Assembly (NCBI GenBank): GCA_964615905.1
Contig: CAZTUB010000007.1
Coordinates: 248,001 to 312,000 of the forward strand
DNA from: DATLMR01 sp964615905
Lineage (GTDB): Bacteria > Acidobacteriota > Blastocatellia > UBA7656
Length of the DNA stretch: 64,000 nucleotides
Direction: 5' to 3'
The notes under the pieces are model-generated. The model did not search any database. It was given only the letters and a program-made list of their open reading frames with translations, and was not told the origin of the DNA. Shown here one piece after another: positions 34,870-44,592 of this stretch (the first letter of the stretch is position 1; each line of letters starts with the position of its first letter). The position numbers were made by a program, and so were the translations under genes.

Positions 34870-36525
34870 ATGAAACCACGGAAACGGTACTGGTTGCTGG
34901 TGGCGGCACTTATTATGCCCCTCACGTTCGCCGGGGCGCACCCCGGACAGCGCGTGATGGGTCAGAACGGCGATGAAGCTACTAACCGTCAAAAGATCGC
35001 CGAAGATTATGCGAGGGCTTTGCTCGTAGCGAAAGACAACTACGCGGGTACAATAGATTTTGACAGGCTGAACAAGTCGTCTATTTTAGGGATGCTTCAT
35101 CAGCTCGACCCGCACTCTTCCTACTTCGACCGTAAAGAGTGGGAGTCCTTCATGAACGATCAGCGCAGTCGTTATTCCGGCATCGGCGCGACGATTGCCC
35201 AGCGCAACAATGTCGTCTATGTGATGTCGCCTTTTGCCGGAACGCCCGCGCACAAGGCGGGCATCCGCTACGGCGACCAGATCGTGGCAATCGACAACGA
35301 ATCGACCGAAGGGTGGACGTCGACGCAGGTATCGGGCAAGCTGCTCGGACCCGAAGGCACTCAGGTGACGGTAAAGATAGCGCGCCTGGGCGTCAGCCAG
35401 CCCATCGAGTTCAAGATCACCCGCGCATCGGTCCCGCTTCCTTCGATTGCCAACTATTACATGCTCCCCGGCGGCGTCGGCTATATCAATCTTCAACGCG
35501 GCTTCAACACGACCACACACGAAGAGATGAAGAACGCCTTGCAGGAGCTGCGCGACCAGGGGATGACTTCGCTCGTCCTGGACCTGCGCGGCAACCGTGG
35601 CGGGCTTGTCGATCAGGCCTGGAAAGTCGCGAACATCTTCCTTTATAAGGGACAGAAAGTAGTATCAATGCGGGGCCGCCCAGGCGTCTTCCCGCCGGTT
35701 GACCGGTCGGCCTTCAACAATAACCCGGATGATTACCCGATTGTCGTCTTGATAAACGGCGGCTCGGCATCGGCCGCCGAGATCGTCGCCGGAGCGCTGC
35801 AAGATCACGACCGCGCGCGGCTGGTTGGCGAAAACAGCTTCGGCAAGGGGCTTGTGCAAAATGTCTTCCCGCTTTCGGACGGCTCAGGGCTTACGCTTAC
35901 GACCGGCAAGTATTACACGCCGAGCGGGCGGCTGATACAGCGCGAATACGAAGGGCGCTCGTTCTACGACTATTACCTGCAACGTGGCGATAAGGAAGCT
36001 GTCCACAAGACCGAAGAGAAGACGACCGATTCGGGTCGCAAGGTCTACGGCGGCGGCGGCATCGACCCCGATGTCGAGGTAAAGTACCCGGCCAGGGATA
36101 TTGAAGTCACGCGGACCTGGCTTGAGCCGACGTTCCAGTTTGCCCGCGCGCTCGTGGCGGGCCAGGTGCCGGGTCTTTCCGAGTACAAGATCGACCGCGC
36201 GGCTGACCACTCGCACGTTCTCAAACCCGAAGAGTACGTCATAAGCGACAAGGCTCTGGCGGCGTTTAAGAACTTCCTGCGCGAGCGCAAAGACCTGAGG
36301 GTGGACCCGGCTCGCGTCGATAAGGATGCTGCATATCTCAAGCGGCAGCTCCGTTACGAAGTGGTGACGGCGGCCTACGGGCAGGAAGTAGCCTATCAGG
36401 TGCAGCTCGAAGGCGACCTTCAGATGCAGCGCGCGATTCAGGAGGTGCCGAAGGCAAAGGTCATGGCCGACGACATACGGCGCATTCGCGCCTCGGCGCG
36501 CGGCGGCGAGCCTCGCAGGGACTAG
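34870..36525 (+). CDS. S41-family C-terminal processing peptidase
   Basis: About 551 aa with a signal peptide (RYWLLVAALIMPLTFAG). A PDZ domain lies around residues 90-180. The S41 protease domain has the Ser in NGGSASAAEIVAGAL and the Lys in GENSFGKGLVQ. Tail-specific proteases cleave periplasmic proteins near their C-termini. The ~150-residue C-terminal extension beyond the protease core is helical. GAGGAGAG sits eight bases before the ATG at 34870. A strong terminator follows. Confidence 0.92.
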   Translation: MKPRKRYWLLVAALIMPLTFAGAHPGQRVMGQNGDEATNRQKIAEDYARALLVAKDNYAGTIDFDRLNKSSILGMLHQLDPHSSYFDRKEWESFMNDQRSRYSGIGATIAQRNNVVYVMSPFAGTPAHKAGIRYGDQIVAIDNESTEGWTSTQVSGKLLGPEGTQVTVKIARLGVSQPIEFKITRASVPLPSIANYYMLPGGVGYINLQRGFNTTTHEEMKNALQELRDQGMTSLVLDLRGNRGGLVDQAWKVANIFLYKGQKVVSMRGRPGVFPPVDRSAFNNNPDDYPIVVLINGGSASAAEIVAGALQDHDRARLVGENSFGKGLVQNVFPLSDGSGLTLTTGKYYTPSGRLIQREYEGRSFYDYYLQRGDKEAVHKTEEKTTDSGRKVYGGGGIDPDVEVKYPARDIEVTRTWLEPTFQFARALVAGQVPGLSEYKIDRAADHSHVLKPEEYVISDKALAAFKNFLRERKDLRVDPARVDKDAAYLKRQLRYEVVTAAYGQEVAYQVQLEGDLQMQRAIQEVPKAKVMADDIRRIRASARGGEPRRD

Positions 36526-36548
36526 TCGCTCGATCTTATTGAGCAGCG

Positions 36549-36575
36549 GGCCCGGTCTTTGGCCGGGCCTTTTTT
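36549..36575 (+). terminator. Intrinsic terminator after S41 protease
   Basis: GGCCCGG (36549-36555) and CCGGGCC (36563-36569) around a 7-nt loop, then six T. A textbook rho-independent terminator. Confidence 0.88.
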
Positions 36576-36653
36576 ATGGGATAGATTAGTCTCGGTCGAA
36601 TCCTCCGGTCGTATGTTATACTAGGCGGACCGTAAGGCATTTTGGAGGCCTCC

Positions 36654-37865
36654 TTGAAACAGAGATCTTCCGAACAGGCAGAGCTATTAAAGCTATGGAC
36701 GAAAGTGGTGATCCGCGTCCTGCTGGTGATCGGCCTGGTCATCGTGGTCTTTTGGGCGCTATACGCTCTGCGCACAGTGCTGCTGCTTCTGGTCCTTTCG
36801 ATCTTCTTCTGTTACATGATCGCCCCGCTCGTCCGAGTCTTCGAACAGCCCGTCTACGTATCGAATCGAGAGATCAGGTTGCCTCGCGGCGCGGCCATAA
36901 TCGTCGTCTATGTGCTGATGGGCACGGTCTTTTATGTGGGGCTTCAACTGTTCCTGCCGATTCTCTGGCAGCAGGTCACAGACCTCGGCAACAACCTGCC
37001 GAACTATGTTCAGGGCGTGACAACATCGGTTAACAAGGCGTTTAACGACGCGAACGGGTGGGTGGGGCATCTGAAGCTTCCACAAAAATGGCGCGACTAT
37101 CTGATAAGCCAGGCCAGCCACCTCGCAGAATCATTGCTCCTTTTTGTCGGCGTGCTTCTGCCGGGCGTATGGAGTTTTCTGCTCCGCCTGCCCTGGCTCA
37201 TCCTGATTCCAGTGCTCTCGTTCTTCCTTTTGAAAGACGCTCCTTATTTCGAGCGCGCGGCTGTCGAGCTTGTCCCTGAGCGGTTGCAGAAACGGTTCCA
37301 CTACCTCCTGCTCGACGTAAGCAAGACGATTGCCGCATACATACGCGCGCAGATAACGGCCTGCATAGCGGTCGGCGCGATAACGACTGTGGGCTTCGGG
37401 TTGATCGGCGTCCCTTACGCGGTGGTGCTCGGCGCGGTCTGCGCCGTCCTGGAATTTCTGCCGATGGTCGGGCCGCTTCTTTCTGCCGTCATAGTCTTTT
37501 CGATCTCGCTTACAATCTCGGTCAAGATGGCGTTTGTCGTGGCGTTGTTCCTGATAATACTTCGCATCGTGCAGGACTACATCATCTATCCGCGCATCGT
37601 GGGGCAGGGGATCAAGATGCACCCGCTCGTCGTCGTGCTTGCGATCTTTGGCGGGGCAGAGGTCGGAGGGCTGGCAGGCGTTTTCCTCGCAATCCCGTTC
37701 GTCGCGCTTTTGATCGTCGGCTATAACCATTTTCTCGCGTACAAAGGATTGCGCGAGCTGAAGCCGACGGCGACCGGCAACCTGACGGTCATAGCTGTTG
37801 ACGAAGCGCCTGATCGTGTTCCGCCTGAACCGGAAGTGAGCGCTTCAGGCTCGTTGAGAGACTAA
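36654..37865 (+). CDS. AI-2E family membrane transporter (copy 1)
   Basis: About 403 aa with multiple transmembrane helices and the conserved segments of the AI-2E/PerM family (for example GVPYAVVLGAVCAVLEFLP). Family members export autoinducer-2 or act as Na+/H+ antiporters in studied cases; the substrate here is unknown. The start is a TTG at 36654, five bases after GGAGG; a TTG at 36642 is possible. A TATACT -10-like element lies at 36617-36622. The ParA gene starts 6 bp after the stop. A second member is at 62218. Confidence 0.88.
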   Translation: MKQRSSEQAELLKLWTKVVIRVLLVIGLVIVVFWALYALRTVLLLLVLSIFFCYMIAPLVRVFEQPVYVSNREIRLPRGAAIIVVYVLMGTVFYVGLQLFLPILWQQVTDLGNNLPNYVQGVTTSVNKAFNDANGWVGHLKLPQKWRDYLISQASHLAESLLLFVGVLLPGVWSFLLRLPWLILIPVLSFFLLKDAPYFERAAVELVPERLQKRFHYLLLDVSKTIAAYIRAQITACIAVGAITTVGFGLIGVPYAVVLGAVCAVLEFLPMVGPLLSAVIVFSISLTISVKMAFVVALFLIILRIVQDYIIYPRIVGQGIKMHPLVVVLAIFGGAEVGGLAGVFLAIPFVALLIVGYNHFLAYKGLRELKPTATGNLTVIAVDEAPDRVPPEPEVSASGSLRD

Positions 37866-37871
37866 CCTTTT

Positions 37872-38624
37872 ATGAGTAAATTGATAACAATCGCTGCATC
37901 GAAGGGCGGGACCGGCAAGACGACTACGACCTGGAATCTGGGCTTCGGGCTGGCGCTCGCCGGGGCTCGCGTGCTTCTTGTCGATTGCGACCCCCAGGAT
38001 AATCTGAGGATCATCGCGGGGCTTGAAGCCAGCAAGGATTCTGTCGCGTCGGCTATAGATTCGGGCGCGGCGCGACCGGCCGAGCTGAGGGAAGGGATAT
38101 GGGTGCTGCCGAGCGGTGGCCGCAGGCTCTTACAACTCATACAGTCGTCCGACGGGCTCAGGACGATCACGACCCCGCTCAGGCGTGCTATCAGCAACTG
38201 GAACGAGGATGGCGTAGATTTTGTCCTCTTCGACTGCCCGCCGGAGTTTGGAAGGATGACCCAGGCGGCGCTGTCGCTTTCCGACTACCTGCTGATACCG
38301 TGCATATCGACGTGGCTCGGGCTGCGGTCAATCGACCAGATGGTCGAGTTTATAGACGCTCACGCGCGCGACGCACATATTGAAAGCGACCGGACCGGCG
38401 TTGTGATGACCTTTTACACGACGCGCCGCGCAGGGCCTGAGGCTGTCAGGCAGGAGGCAAAGAAGATATTTCGCAACCGCCTCTTGAAAACATTGATCCG
38501 CGAACGCACGGAGCTGGATTACTCGCAGGAAGCGCAAAAGTCTGTCTTTGAATATGCGCCTCACAGCGACGGGGCGCAGGATTACACATCGCTCGTCAAA
38601 GAGGTTATAAAACGGGTCGGCTAG
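37872..38624 (+). CDS. ParA/MinD-family ATPase
   Basis: A 250-aa P-loop ATPase with the deviant Walker A motif KGGTGKTT at residues 11-18 and the Walker A' VDCDPQDN. Members place plasmids, chromosomes or protein complexes within the cell. No ParB or centromere-like repeat is adjacent, so it may position another cargo. It is only 6 bp after the AI-2E transporter gene and its end overlaps the convergent thioredoxin-fold gene by 4 bp. Confidence 0.9.
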   Translation: MSKLITIAASKGGTGKTTTTWNLGFGLALAGARVLLVDCDPQDNLRIIAGLEASKDSVASAIDSGAARPAELREGIWVLPSGGRRLLQLIQSSDGLRTITTPLRRAISNWNEDGVDFVLFDCPPEFGRMTQAALSLSDYLLIPCISTWLGLRSIDQMVEFIDAHARDAHIESDRTGVVMTFYTTRRAGPEAVRQEAKKIFRNRLLKTLIRERTELDYSQEAQKSVFEYAPHSDGAQDYTSLVKEVIKRVG

Positions 38625-39265
38625 CGCGCGGCCGCCAGCGCCTGCTCGATAAACTGCTCGGCCTCCGATTCGATGATTTCACCCGACACGGTGTAGATGT
38701 GGTTGGCCAGCGCGTTCAGCTTGTTCACCTCAAGAATGTCCTCTCGTTTCAAGATCACATAAAACGGCGTGCCCCATTTTCGCTTGTCGCCGACGGCGCT
38801 CCGAAAACGGTAGTGCTGGGACTTCTGGCGGTCGCTCTGCTTGCTCGTCTCGACCACTACAGGGTAATCGACCCCTATGCGTTTCATATGAACGCGGACT
38901 TCTTCGGCGTCCGAATATTCCGAGACGAGTACGACCCCCAACCCGCGACTCTTGTACTTGTCGTGCAGCCGCTTTACGATGTGGCCGTTGTTGTTGCTGT
39001 TCTCGCACCACCCGGCGATGTAGCCTACTATCACCATACGTTTGTCTGTAGCAAAGTCGCGGAGGTTCAAGGTCTTGCCGTCAGTCGTCTTGAGCGTAAA
39101 ACTCGTATAATCCATGAACCGCTCGACGATTGGCGCAGGCTCCGGGTCGCTCCCCGGCGCTCGCGAGATGGCCGTCCCGGCCAGGATAAAGACCGACAAA
39201 AGCAGGGCCGTTACCCTAAAGGTTCGCTCGAACAACTGCTTATGGATTTGGATTTGATGCATCAT
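38621..39265 (-). CDS. Thioredoxin-fold protein lacking the resolving cysteine
   Basis: A 214-aa protein with an N-terminal hydrophobic segment (TALLLSVFILAGTAI) that is a signal peptide or anchor, then a TlpA/AhpC-like thioredoxin fold. Where WCxxC is expected it has GWCENS, so only one cysteine remains. It could act as a one-cysteine peroxidase or isomerase rather than a reductase. A cis-Pro equivalent is seen in WGTPFYVI. It is divergent from the tmk-like genes with a 33-bp gap. Confidence 0.75.
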   Translation of the reverse strand: MMHQIQIHKQLFERTFRVTALLLSVFILAGTAISRAPGSDPEPAPIVERFMDYTSFTLKTTDGKTLNLRDFATDKRMVIVGYIAGWCENSNNNGHIVKRLHDKYKSRGLGVVLVSEYSDAEEVRVHMKRIGVDYPVVVETSKQSDRQKSQHYRFRSAVGDKRKWGTPFYVILKREDILEVNKLNALANHIYTVSGEIIESEAEQFIEQALAAAR

Positions 39266-39298
39266 TATGTTTATACTTTACGGGAGCGGTTATAGCTT

Positions 39299-40000
39299 AT
39301 GCAAATGTACGGCGACCACAAATTTCCGGGCAAGCTCTTTATAGTCGAGGGCATTGACGGCTCCGGCAAATCCACGCAGCTCAGCTTGCTGCGTCAATGG
39401 CTCAGGCGCGAAGGCTACATGGTCTTTTTCAGCGAGTGGAACTCCTCGCCGCTCGTCAAAGAGACTACTCGACGCGGCAAAAAGAAGCAGATGTTCACGC
39501 CGTCAACCTTCTCGCTCATACACTCGACCGATCTGGCGGACCGCATCGAGCGCCACATCATACCGCCGTTGAAAGCGGGCGCGATAGTTCTTGCCGACCG
39601 CTACATCTACACCGCCTTCGCGCGCGACGGCGCTCGCGGGGTCGGCCCGCAATGGGTTCGCGAGCTTTATCGCTTCGCCGTCAAACCTACAATCGCATTT
39701 TACTTTCGCGTGCCGCTCGACGTTTCGCTCAAGCGAATCCTCGGCGCGCGCGCAGGGCTCAAGTACTACGAAGCGGGGATGGACCTGGGGTTGTCTGACG
39801 ACATAGAGGAGAGCTTCAAGCTCTTCCAGGGGATGATAAAAGACCGCTACGAGGAGATGGTCGACGAATTCGGTCTAACGGTCATCGACGCGACTCAGTC
39901 GATTGAGCAGCAGCAGAATCGTGTGCGCGCGATTGTCGAGCAAGAGTTACAGGGAGTGCCAAAGCACCCGGCCCCCGCGCTTTCGTTTGAAGAGGACTAA
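39299..40000 (+). CDS. tmk: Thymidylate kinase-like protein 1
   Basis: A 233-aa P-loop kinase of the dTMP kinase family. The P-loop is EGIDGSGKST at residues 18-27, followed by ADRYIYTAFARDGA, which corresponds to the DR(Y/F) segment. It would phosphorylate dTMP to dTDP. The length is near Tmk (~210), with a C-terminal tail. The pair with the next gene, 6 bp downstream, is unusual. Confidence 0.85.
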   Translation: MQMYGDHKFPGKLFIVEGIDGSGKSTQLSLLRQWLRREGYMVFFSEWNSSPLVKETTRRGKKKQMFTPSTFSLIHSTDLADRIERHIIPPLKAGAIVLADRYIYTAFARDGARGVGPQWVRELYRFAVKPTIAFYFRVPLDVSLKRILGARAGLKYYEAGMDLGLSDDIEESFKLFQGMIKDRYEEMVDEFGLTVIDATQSIEQQQNRVRAIVEQELQGVPKHPAPALSFEED

Positions 40001-40006
40001 AAGGGT

Positions 40007-40720
40007 TTGGAGAACCGAGCAATCAAACACAGCTTTGAGTTCTACGGCGAAGGGATCCCCTACGTCGACCTGCAAGAGTTGCAGGGAAGGCTTATCGTGA
40101 TTGAAGGCCCCGACGGCGTAGGCAGATCCACGCAAGTCTCGCTGCTGAAGCCCTGGCTCGAATCCAACGGCCATGCGGTGCTCGACACGGGGATGACGAG
40201 GTCGGCTCTGGCAGGGAGCGGGATCAAACAGGCCAAGGAAGGTCTGACGCTTGGGCCAATCTCGCTGACGCTCTTTTATGCGACAGACTTTGCCGACAGG
40301 CTTGAGAACCAGATGATCCCCGCGCTGCGCGCAGGCTTCATCGTTTTGACGGACCGTTACATCTATTCGCTCATCGCGCGAGCCATCGTTCGCGGGGAAG
40401 ACCCGGAGTGGATCAAGTCCGTTTACGGGTTGGCCCTGAAGCCTGACGCTATATTTTACCTGCGAGCGAGCGTGACGGATTTGATCCCACGAGTGTTGAC
40501 CAGCCCCACGGGGTTCGATTACTGGGAGTCGGGGATGGACATGCACCTCGGCACGGATTTGTTTGACAGCTTTGTCGAGTACCAGCAGCGCATGCTCGCG
40601 GTCTTCGACTCTATGATAGACGAGTACGGGTTTGAGGTGATCGACGCCGCTCAGCAGCCGGACAACATCTACAGATCATTACAGAGGCGCATCGGCCGTC
40701 TTCTCAGAGAGACTTACTGA
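40007..40720 (+). CDS. Thymidylate kinase-like protein 2, P-loop Lys replaced
   Basis: A 237-aa homologue of the upstream protein. Its P-loop reads EGPDGVGRST, with Arg in place of the Lys that contacts ATP phosphates, so catalysis may be weak or the protein may be a regulatory partner. Segments LTDRYIYSLIARA and PDAIFYLRA parallel copy 1. The start is a TTG with AGAGGA ten bases upstream; there is no ATG option that keeps the conserved N-terminus. Tight spacing suggests the two products work together, perhaps as a heterodimer. Confidence 0.8.
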   Translation: MENRAIKHSFEFYGEGIPYVDLQELQGRLIVIEGPDGVGRSTQVSLLKPWLESNGHAVLDTGMTRSALAGSGIKQAKEGLTLGPISLTLFYATDFADRLENQMIPALRAGFIVLTDRYIYSLIARAIVRGEDPEWIKSVYGLALKPDAIFYLRASVTDLIPRVLTSPTGFDYWESGMDMHLGTDLFDSFVEYQQRMLAVFDSMIDEYGFEVIDAAQQPDNIYRSLQRRIGRLLRETY

Positions 40721-40723
40721 CCG

Positions 40724-41965
40724 CTATTCATACCGCAGCGCTTCGATTGGGTCGAGGCGCGCGGCCTTCATCGCAGGCCAGAGCCCGAAAATCAACCCTA
40801 TCCCGGCCGAGACCGAGAGCCCGACAACCGGAGCCCACGTCGGCACATAGACCGGAAGGATCAGGTTTACGGCCAGGCTCAAGAGCCACCCTAGCGTGAT
40901 TCCTAGCAGCCCGCCCGCGCCTGTCAACGCCATCGCCTCGATCAGGAATTGACGCATTATGTCGCGGCGGCGAGCGCCTATGGCCTTCCGTATGCCTATC
41001 TCTTTCGTGCGCTCCGTGACGGAGACGAGCATGATGTTCATCACGCCTATCCCCCCGATCAGAAGACCCACGCTTGATATGGCCACCATCAAGATGGCGA
41101 TCCCGCCCGTGATCTGATGGAACTGTTCGCTCATGGCATCGGGGCTCGACAGGCCAAAGTTGTCCGGCTTCTCATAAGGCACTTCACGACGGCGACGAAG
41201 CACCTGCCTGATCTCGTCCATGGCGACGGACATCTTGCCTTCGGCAGCCTGGGCCATGACGAAGTGATCTTTTTCTTGCGGGTACATCTTTCGGATGGTC
41301 CCGTATGGAACGTAAACGGCGCGGTTCTGGTTGCCGCCGTCGTTTTCGTCCATGAAGAAGTTGTCCTGCTTGGCAAGAACGCCGATCACCCTGAGCGGCT
41401 TATCGTCTACGAGTATCTCTTTATCAAGCGCGCCGACGTGCGGGAAGAACTTCTCGGCGATGTCGCCGCCGATCACCGCTATGGGCTCGCGCCGCTGGTT
41501 TTCGGTCTCGGTAAAGAAACGGCCTTCGGCTACTTCGACCGACGCCATGCGCTCGTATTCGGGAAGCGTGCCCTGCACCTGCGTAACATAGAGCTCGTCA
41601 TTTTGATACCGGACCTTTGCAACATTGTCCGGGCCGAGGAAGGGGGCGACATATGTGACCGACGGGCATTGTTCTTTTATCGCCATCGCGTCTTCATAGC
41701 TGATAGGCTTTCGCATGCGCTCTTCTGCGGTGAGGTTGCCCATGCGAATCCCCGGCTCGAATTTATATATGAAGATCGTGTTGGTCCCGAAGACCTGTAT
41801 CTCCTGCGTGAATTTATGGTCGAGCCCGGCGATGAAAGAGGCGATCACCATCACGGTCACGGTCCCTATGACGACGCCGAGCACGGTCAGAAACGAGCGG
41901 AACTTGTTCGCCCTGAGCGTCGACAGCGCCATCCTCAAGCTCTCGCCTATATCCTGTCTTTTCAT
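40724..41965 (-). CDS. MacB-type ABC transporter permease 1
   Basis: A 413-aa membrane protein with an N-terminal helix, a large periplasmic MacB_PCD-type domain, and three C-terminal helices with the FtsX segment TERTKEIGIRKAIGARRRDI. It lacks an ATP-binding domain. MacB-type permeases use mechanotransmission to export substrates across the periplasm or to release lipoproteins. It is 18 bp after permease 2 and is probably translated from the same message. No ATPase gene is adjacent. Confidence 0.9.
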   Translation of the reverse strand: MKRQDIGESLRMALSTLRANKFRSFLTVLGVVIGTVTVMVIASFIAGLDHKFTQEIQVFGTNTIFIYKFEPGIRMGNLTAEERMRKPISYEDAMAIKEQCPSVTYVAPFLGPDNVAKVRYQNDELYVTQVQGTLPEYERMASVEVAEGRFFTETENQRREPIAVIGGDIAEKFFPHVGALDKEILVDDKPLRVIGVLAKQDNFFMDENDGGNQNRAVYVPYGTIRKMYPQEKDHFVMAQAAEGKMSVAMDEIRQVLRRRREVPYEKPDNFGLSSPDAMSEQFHQITGGIAILMVAISSVGLLIGGIGVMNIMLVSVTERTKEIGIRKAIGARRRDIMRQFLIEAMALTGAGGLLGITLGWLLSLAVNLILPVYVPTWAPVVGLSVSAGIGLIFGLWPAMKAARLDPIEALRYE

Positions 41966-41983
41966 AGTCGTACTACCTCGCCG

Positions 41984-43204
41984 CTAGTCAGCCCTGAGCG
42001 CCTCTATGGGATCGAGCTTTGCCGCCTTCCACGCCGGGTAGATGCCGAAGAAGAGCCCTATACCCCCTGAAACCGAAAGCGCCATGATCGTCCAAAAGAT
42101 AGGCAGCGCGGTCGGGAGCGAAAAGAGCGCTGTGGCCAGCTGGCCGATACCGTAGGCAAGCGCCACGCCGACCAGACCGCCGAACAGCGAGAGCACCGTC
42201 GATTCGGCCAGAAACTGGCTGAGTATGTCGCGGCGGCGAGCGCCTAGCGACTTGCGTATGCCGATCTCGCGCGTGCGCTCGGTCACCGTGACAAGCATCA
42301 TGTTCATGATGACTATGCCGCCGACGATCAACGCAATCGAAGTGACGCCGACTGTCACCACAGAGATCGTCCCGAATATCTGTTCCCGCAAATTGTTTAT
42401 GGCATCGCCCGTGATAATTCCGAAATTGTCGGGGTCGTTATATTTCAAATGCCTTCTCGCGCGAAGAATGACGCGGACCTCGTCCTGTGCCTTCTCAATC
42501 GTGTCGGGCCCGGTGGCCGCGACCTTGAGCGAGACAGACCCGCGAGAGCCGTAAATCTTCTGGAAGGTCGAGATAGGGATTATTATGAAGTTGTCTTGCG
42601 GGTTGCCGAATACAGTGCCTATCTCTTGAGCGATGCCGACTATCCTGAACATCCGCCCGTCGACCTTTATCTCTTTACCGATTGGGTCTTCGCCGGGGAA
42701 GAATTGGTTGACGACCTCATACCCGACGAAACAGACCTCGCGGCTCCGCTCTTCTTCCGAGAAGTTTATGTAGCGGCCCTGACCTACTTTGATCGTGTCG
42801 ATGTCGATCATGTTATGCGTCACGCCGCGCAGCGAAATGTCCTGAAGAATGCGCGTGTCGTATTTCGCGCTGACCCTGCGAAATGCAATGGCCCCGGCAT
42901 CGCGGACGTAGAAAGGCTTCTCTTTGATCGCGTGAAGGTCTTCGAGCTTGATGTCCTTGTTCCTCTTGCTCTTTTCTATCCACTCTTCGAGGCTTGTGAT
43001 CATGCCCATCTTGTTAACGACGAAAGCATTCGAGCCGAGGTTGGCGATCTTTTCGTCAACGTATTTGTTGAACCCCTCGATAAGAGAGACGACCACGATC
43101 ACCGTCGCCACGCCGAAGATGATGCCGAGCAGCGTCAGAAACGACCTCAGCTTGTGTGCCCCTATGGCACTCAGCGCCAGACTTATTGCTTCCCCGTATT
43201 TCAT
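41984..43204 (-). CDS. MacB-type ABC transporter permease 2
   Basis: A 406-aa paralogue of permease 1 with the same topology and the FtsX segment TERTREIGIRKSLGARRRDI. The two permeases probably form a heterodimer with an ATPase encoded elsewhere. It is the first gene of the pair. Confidence 0.9.
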   Translation of the reverse strand: MKYGEAISLALSAIGAHKLRSFLTLLGIIFGVATVIVVVSLIEGFNKYVDEKIANLGSNAFVVNKMGMITSLEEWIEKSKRNKDIKLEDLHAIKEKPFYVRDAGAIAFRRVSAKYDTRILQDISLRGVTHNMIDIDTIKVGQGRYINFSEEERSREVCFVGYEVVNQFFPGEDPIGKEIKVDGRMFRIVGIAQEIGTVFGNPQDNFIIIPISTFQKIYGSRGSVSLKVAATGPDTIEKAQDEVRVILRARRHLKYNDPDNFGIITGDAINNLREQIFGTISVVTVGVTSIALIVGGIVIMNMMLVTVTERTREIGIRKSLGARRRDILSQFLAESTVLSLFGGLVGVALAYGIGQLATALFSLPTALPIFWTIMALSVSGGIGLFFGIYPAWKAAKLDPIEALRAD

Positions 43205-43446
43205 AGTTTTTAGTCCGCAACTTACTGCAGGCAGCGTCGCCGTTCGCCACCTTATAAAACGAGATTCCCTGTAATAAGTTCGTGGAAACTATGCCGGTCG
43301 TCGAGCCTTGCTGATTGACCCGCTCGCTTCGTATTTTGAGGATGTACAGCGGAGAGTCAGGGGCGAATTATCGAGTTGCCGGTCATATTTTACGACAACC
43401 CGAAACCGTGGATTCAAGCCCAGAGTTCGGAAGCGCCGCCCGGAGC

Positions 43447-44592
43447 TTACTCGTCGCGCCGTCTCTGTGAGGCTTGCAATTGAGCAGCGCGGCGACGCAG
43501 GGCGCGAGCCATGCGCTGCGAGGTGATGGTAATCGACCTGGGCACGTTGACTGGGAAGAGTCGCGCGATCAGCGTCTGCTTCTTCTTGTTCAGGTGCGCG
43601 GCGGCTTGAAGCATTCGAGCCGATTCGGCGAGATGCTCTTTTATGAACTTCCTGCGGTAGACTATCGTGATGATCTCTTCTTCCAGCGCTTCGAGATCGT
43701 GCCAGTCGCCTATGCGGTCCTGTAGCGTTCTGAGCGGGACGAGCGCGCGAGATGCGTCGCCGTGGCCAAGCTCCGAGACTATTTCGAGCAGATACCTCAA
43801 ACGCTTTGCGGCGATCCTCAACTGGTGAAACTCGGCCGGGTCTGTGGTGGCGTGTGATTGGGCGGCCAGCGCCTGAAATTCCGCGAGCCTCTGTTCCAAT
43901 CTCTCGGCGGCACGCGTTATTATCGCTGCTTCATCGTCGAGCGCGTCAGTCTTTGTCTTAACTGATGAGGACTCTTCGCCAGTCCCTGTGTTTGCGCCAG
44001 GAGACTCGTGCCCCTGCGGCTGGTCTAAAGCCGCATCTGAGACAGATGTATCAGGTTCAGCTTCGATGTCTTCGGGGGAGGCAATCGCGTCAGCAACTTC
44101 ACCGGCAGGTTCAACCGAGAGGCCGAGTTTCGAGGCGATCTTGCCGGTGCTCCTACGTTCGAGATATTTGCGAATCTTTGCGGCCCGGCTCTCCCGGCGT
44201 TCCTGGAGCCGCGCGATTAGCGATTCAAATTGCTGCTTTGACCTCCGCGAGCCCGTCTCTTTTTCAAGCAATTCCAAAAACACGTCATAGTTGCGCACTT
44301 CCGACAGCCTCTGCCGCCATTCGCGCAGATTGCGTTTTAGCTTGCGAGCCTTTAGCGGGTCGGCCCTTGTCTGGAGTAGATCGAGCGATGCTTGCAGACG
44401 CCGGGTGGTAACACGCATCTTGTGTATGCTGTCGACGGAGCCGCTTTCGAGCACGCTCGCGCGATGCTTTTGAAGCGTCTGAAGTTGAGAGGCGATTATA
44501 TCTCGAAGCGTGCGGGCCCCGGCTTCGGGCTGAGCGATGGGTTCTTCCACCGCCGTTTCGGTCTTTACGTTTTCAGTCACCTGCACCACCAT
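43447..44592 (-). CDS. CHAD-domain protein
   Basis: A 381-aa helical protein with the conserved His-rich CHAD motifs, including HKMRVTTRRLQASLDLL near residue 56 and FHQLRIAAKRLRYLLEIV near residue 255. CHAD proteins bind polyphosphate and are often found with phosphate or triphosphate enzymes. A low-complexity acidic linker (~residues 165-220) splits the two CHAD halves. No polyphosphate enzyme is adjacent. Confidence 0.88.
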   Translation of the reverse strand: MVVQVTENVKTETAVEEPIAQPEAGARTLRDIIASQLQTLQKHRASVLESGSVDSIHKMRVTTRRLQASLDLLQTRADPLKARKLKRNLREWRQRLSEVRNYDVFLELLEKETGSRRSKQQFESLIARLQERRESRAAKIRKYLERRSTGKIASKLGLSVEPAGEVADAIASPEDIEAEPDTSVSDAALDQPQGHESPGANTGTGEESSSVKTKTDALDDEAAIITRAAERLEQRLAEFQALAAQSHATTDPAEFHQLRIAAKRLRYLLEIVSELGHGDASRALVPLRTLQDRIGDWHDLEALEEEIITIVYRRKFIKEHLAESARMLQAAAHLNKKKQTLIARLFPVNVPRSITITSQRMARALRRRAAQLQASQRRRDE

